A stretch of 64,000 nt of DNA from NCBI GenBank assembly GCA_963674555.1, contig OY771429.1:744001-808000 (forward strand), given 5' to 3'. Source of the stretch: JBGMEA01 sp963674555 (lineage in GTDB: Bacteria; Bacillota; Clostridia; Eubacteriales; Anaerofustaceae). The notes under the pieces are model-generated. The model was not told where the DNA came from. It saw only the letters and a program-made list of their open reading frames with translations, and searched no databases. Of this stretch, positions 62,513 to 64,000 are shown piece after piece. A program made the position numbers and the translations under genes. Numbering within the stretch: the first letter of the stretch is position 1; every line of letters begins with the position of its first letter.

Positions 62513-62615
62513 TATAAGTTACTATACATAATGTTCATAGATTGAATCTTTGCCTCTAATGCACTCTAAAATATCTGTATGCTTTTATGTTACAAACTTA
62601 ATATATATTATCGAT

Positions 62616-63719
62616 TTATTCCAATAACTTATCGATCGTGCTTTGTTCTACCTTGATCTCAAATGCTTCAAGCACTTTTTTAATATCAGCACTGACATTT
62701 GCTTTATCCGCGAAATTTAACCTCACATCCGGATTGTCCCATTGTATATCACCACCATTCCATCTATAAGGGTTCAGTAGCGAAATAAAGTCAGTTTTTG
62801 TTTTATACTTTCCATTGAGAAGATCATTTAGTATTTGCTGATTCATCGAAACATCGATATTCGGATTGTTTTTTGGCGGACCTTGTTGTATGTGTACATT
62901 TCCGTTTTGGAATTGGATAGTATATTGTTCACCTGTGTCATTGATATTGATATTTATGGTTTGATTGATGCCTTGGAGACCGGTCGGATTTTTTACGTTA
63001 TCTTTTATCGTATTGTTTACCCTGTCTTCCCAATGCTGTATATCGATTCCCCCTTGTTGAGGATTTTTGGTCGTATCATTATTATTTGTATCTTTCACCC
63101 CTGCGTCATCGGATGCGTCCGTTTTGTCGTTGTCCGCATCCGCATTCGGCGTTTTGGAAGTATCTTCACTGTCTTCATTCGGTTCATTTTGATCGTTATC
63201 TGCGTCAGTCCCTTGTTCGTTGTCTTCTTCACTATGATCTTGCAGCTCGTTGTCTGACGTATCATCGGACACATCTACATCTTGAGAGTCCTGTTGTACT
63301 GTAGAAGTATTGACGTCTTGATTCGTATTATTAGTCGTGTTGTTTGTCCCAAGCCCTCCTTCTTCAACAACAATGGCAAGATTTTCCAGTGTATCTCTGT
63401 CCAAAGCTAAATCGCGGATATCCGAATCAAATTCTCCGGCAATACCCAACAGTGATGTACTGATATTATTCTGAGAAAACGGTTCATCATACCAATGCCA
63501 AAATAACTCGGTCAATTGAAAATGCTCATTCATTAATCCGTTGTTTTGCATCCAAAGTACAGCATGCCCGCCCGAAACGATATAAGCTTGACCGCTTGGC
63601 GCAAGACTCGTATTTCCGCTGGTCGCAAGCCAACTTGCCGCAGCTCCCGCCGCCGGCACTATCGACATGATCCAACTTGTGCTACTTGAGTTCGTTATAA
63701 AATCCAATTTTCTTTTCAT
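62616..63719 (-). CDS. Protein with N-terminal DFITNSSST motif and SCP2-like C-terminus, radical SAM partner
   Basis: A 367-residue protein. It starts KRKLDFITNSSSTSW, then a hydrophobic Ala/Gly-rich stretch (about 17-33) that is not a standard signal peptide. Residues about 45-125 are a small globular region. Residues about 125-225 are an Asp/Asn/Thr-rich low-complexity linker. The C-terminal part (about 250-350: YTIQFQNGNVHIQQ, NIDVSMNQQILNDLLNGKYK) resembles an SCP2-type lipid-binding fold. The ATG overlaps the upstream radical SAM stop (ATGA), so the two are coupled; it may be the substrate or partner of that enzyme. No function can be assigned. Confidence 0.65.
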   Translation of the reverse strand: MKRKLDFITNSSSTSWIMSIVPAAGAAASWLATSGNTSLAPSGQAYIVSGGHAVLWMQNNGLMNEHFQLTELFWHWYDEPFSQNNISTSLLGIAGEFDSDIRDLALDRDTLENLAIVVEEGGLGTNNTTNNTNQDVNTSTVQQDSQDVDVSDDTSDNELQDHSEEDNEQGTDADNDQNEPNEDSEDTSKTPNADADNDKTDASDDAGVKDTNNNDTTKNPQQGGIDIQHWEDRVNNTIKDNVKNPTGLQGINQTINININDTGEQYTIQFQNGNVHIQQGPPKNNPNIDVSMNQQILNDLLNGKYKTKTDFISLLNPYRWNGGDIQWDNPDVRLNFADKANVSADIKKVLEAFEIKVEQSTIDKLLE

Positions 63720-64000
63720 GAGTATTCCCTTTCAGATTGGTTTTCTCGTTCTTCTCTGTCACAAAGAACGATATCACGACATATGGGACAACCTCCCATA
63801 CAAAAGCTATAATCAACACAATCGGGACATGCGTTGAGAAATTCACGTCGAAAGGCATCAAACTCCTCGCTCTCCCATGCCTCCGCGATAGATGTACTAC
63901 TGATATCAACAGCCCAATTCTCTTGTTGATCGAAACTACACGGCAATAATCGCATATCCGAAGTGATATAACAACTGTACCTCGCACCCTCACAGGTTTC
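63716..64000 (-). CDS. Radical SAM enzyme, C-terminal SPASM domain, cut by window edge
   Basis: The last 94 codons of a gene continuing past the right edge. The cysteine pattern of a SPASM auxiliary-cluster domain is present: TCEGARYSCYITSDMRLLPC, then CPDCVDYSFCMGGCPICRD and a final LC. SPASM radical SAM enzymes often modify ribosomal peptides. The radical SAM core with CxxxCxxC would lie outside the window. The stop overlaps the start of the TNSSS protein by four bases, implying a functional link. Confidence 0.82.
   Translation of the reverse strand, partial: ETCEGARYSCYITSDMRLLPCSFDQQENWAVDISSTSIAEAWESEEFDAFRREFLNACPDCVDYSFCMGGCPICRDIVLCDREERENQSEREYS

Noticed and set aside
1..64000. CRISPR array or insertion sequence
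   Set aside because: No regularly spaced repeats and no transposase gene or matching terminal inverted repeats were seen.

Overview
The window looks like a chromosomal accessory region of a low-GC, Gram-positive-type anaerobe (Bacillota; genus not assignable from sequence alone). The reasons are AT-rich DNA, AGGAGG-type ribosome sites, many lipoprotein signal peptides, wall-polymer genes of the TagGH, TarI and TagF types, and the anaerobic cobalt-early corrinoid pathway. TGA is used as a stop (for example cbiD, cbiL and cbiET), so this is not the Mycoplasma code.

Layout. (1) 0-12.6 kb is a conflict region: a Gabija-like pair (class 2 OLD nuclease plus UvrD-like helicase, the latter cut by the window edge), an AbiEi/AbiEii toxin-antitoxin pair with a palindromic operator over its promoter, and a 2123-residue secreted Rhs/YD-repeat toxin with a probable immunity gene. 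(2) 12.6-28.0 kb is a corrinoid island. Two divergent cobalamin riboswitches sit back to back. The left one controls a lipoprotein CbiK, two NEAT-like or surface proteins and a FecBCD/BtuFCD-type ABC transporter. The right one controls cbiD-L-F-G-H-J-ET-A-C. The island is bracketed by about 247-bp direct repeats, each with an identical 54-bp core containing the 3' half of a tRNA-Lys gene, the usual target of tyrosine recombinases. (3) 28.0-43.4 kb holds an N-terminally truncated tyrosine recombinase, then a leftward surface-polymer cluster (LicD, pyruvyl transferases, TarI-like cytidylyltransferases, epimerase, TagGH exporter, TagF-like polymerases, GT2) with several decayed genes. A degenerate third copy of the repeat arm lies at its right end. 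(4) 43.4-46.7 kb: CPBP protease and a dTDP-sugar pair (DegT aminotransferase, RmlB). (5) 46.8-59.5 kb is a sulfur-handling region: two YeeE/YedE half-transporters, two TusA-like carriers, a thioredoxin-reductase-like fusion, a LysR regulator, an SsuABC-type importer and two double-rhodanese lipoproteins. It is interrupted by an unusual GT2/ATP-grasp fusion and a GT39-type membrane glycosyltransferase. (6) 59.8-64.0 kb: galE, a glf remnant joined to another truncated gene, a zinc-type reductase behind an internally deleted flavodoxin, and a radical SAM/SPASM enzyme (partial) coupled to a protein with an N-terminal DFITNSSST motif and an SCP2-like C-terminus.

The main structural reading is serial island accretion at one attachment-site family: a conflict island, a B12 island and a surface-polymer island lie end to end, separated by related att-like repeats. 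The best candidates for new biology are the radical SAM/TNSSS-SCP2 pair, the GT2/ATP-grasp fusion beside a sulfonate-type importer, and the unclassified Rhs toxin tip.
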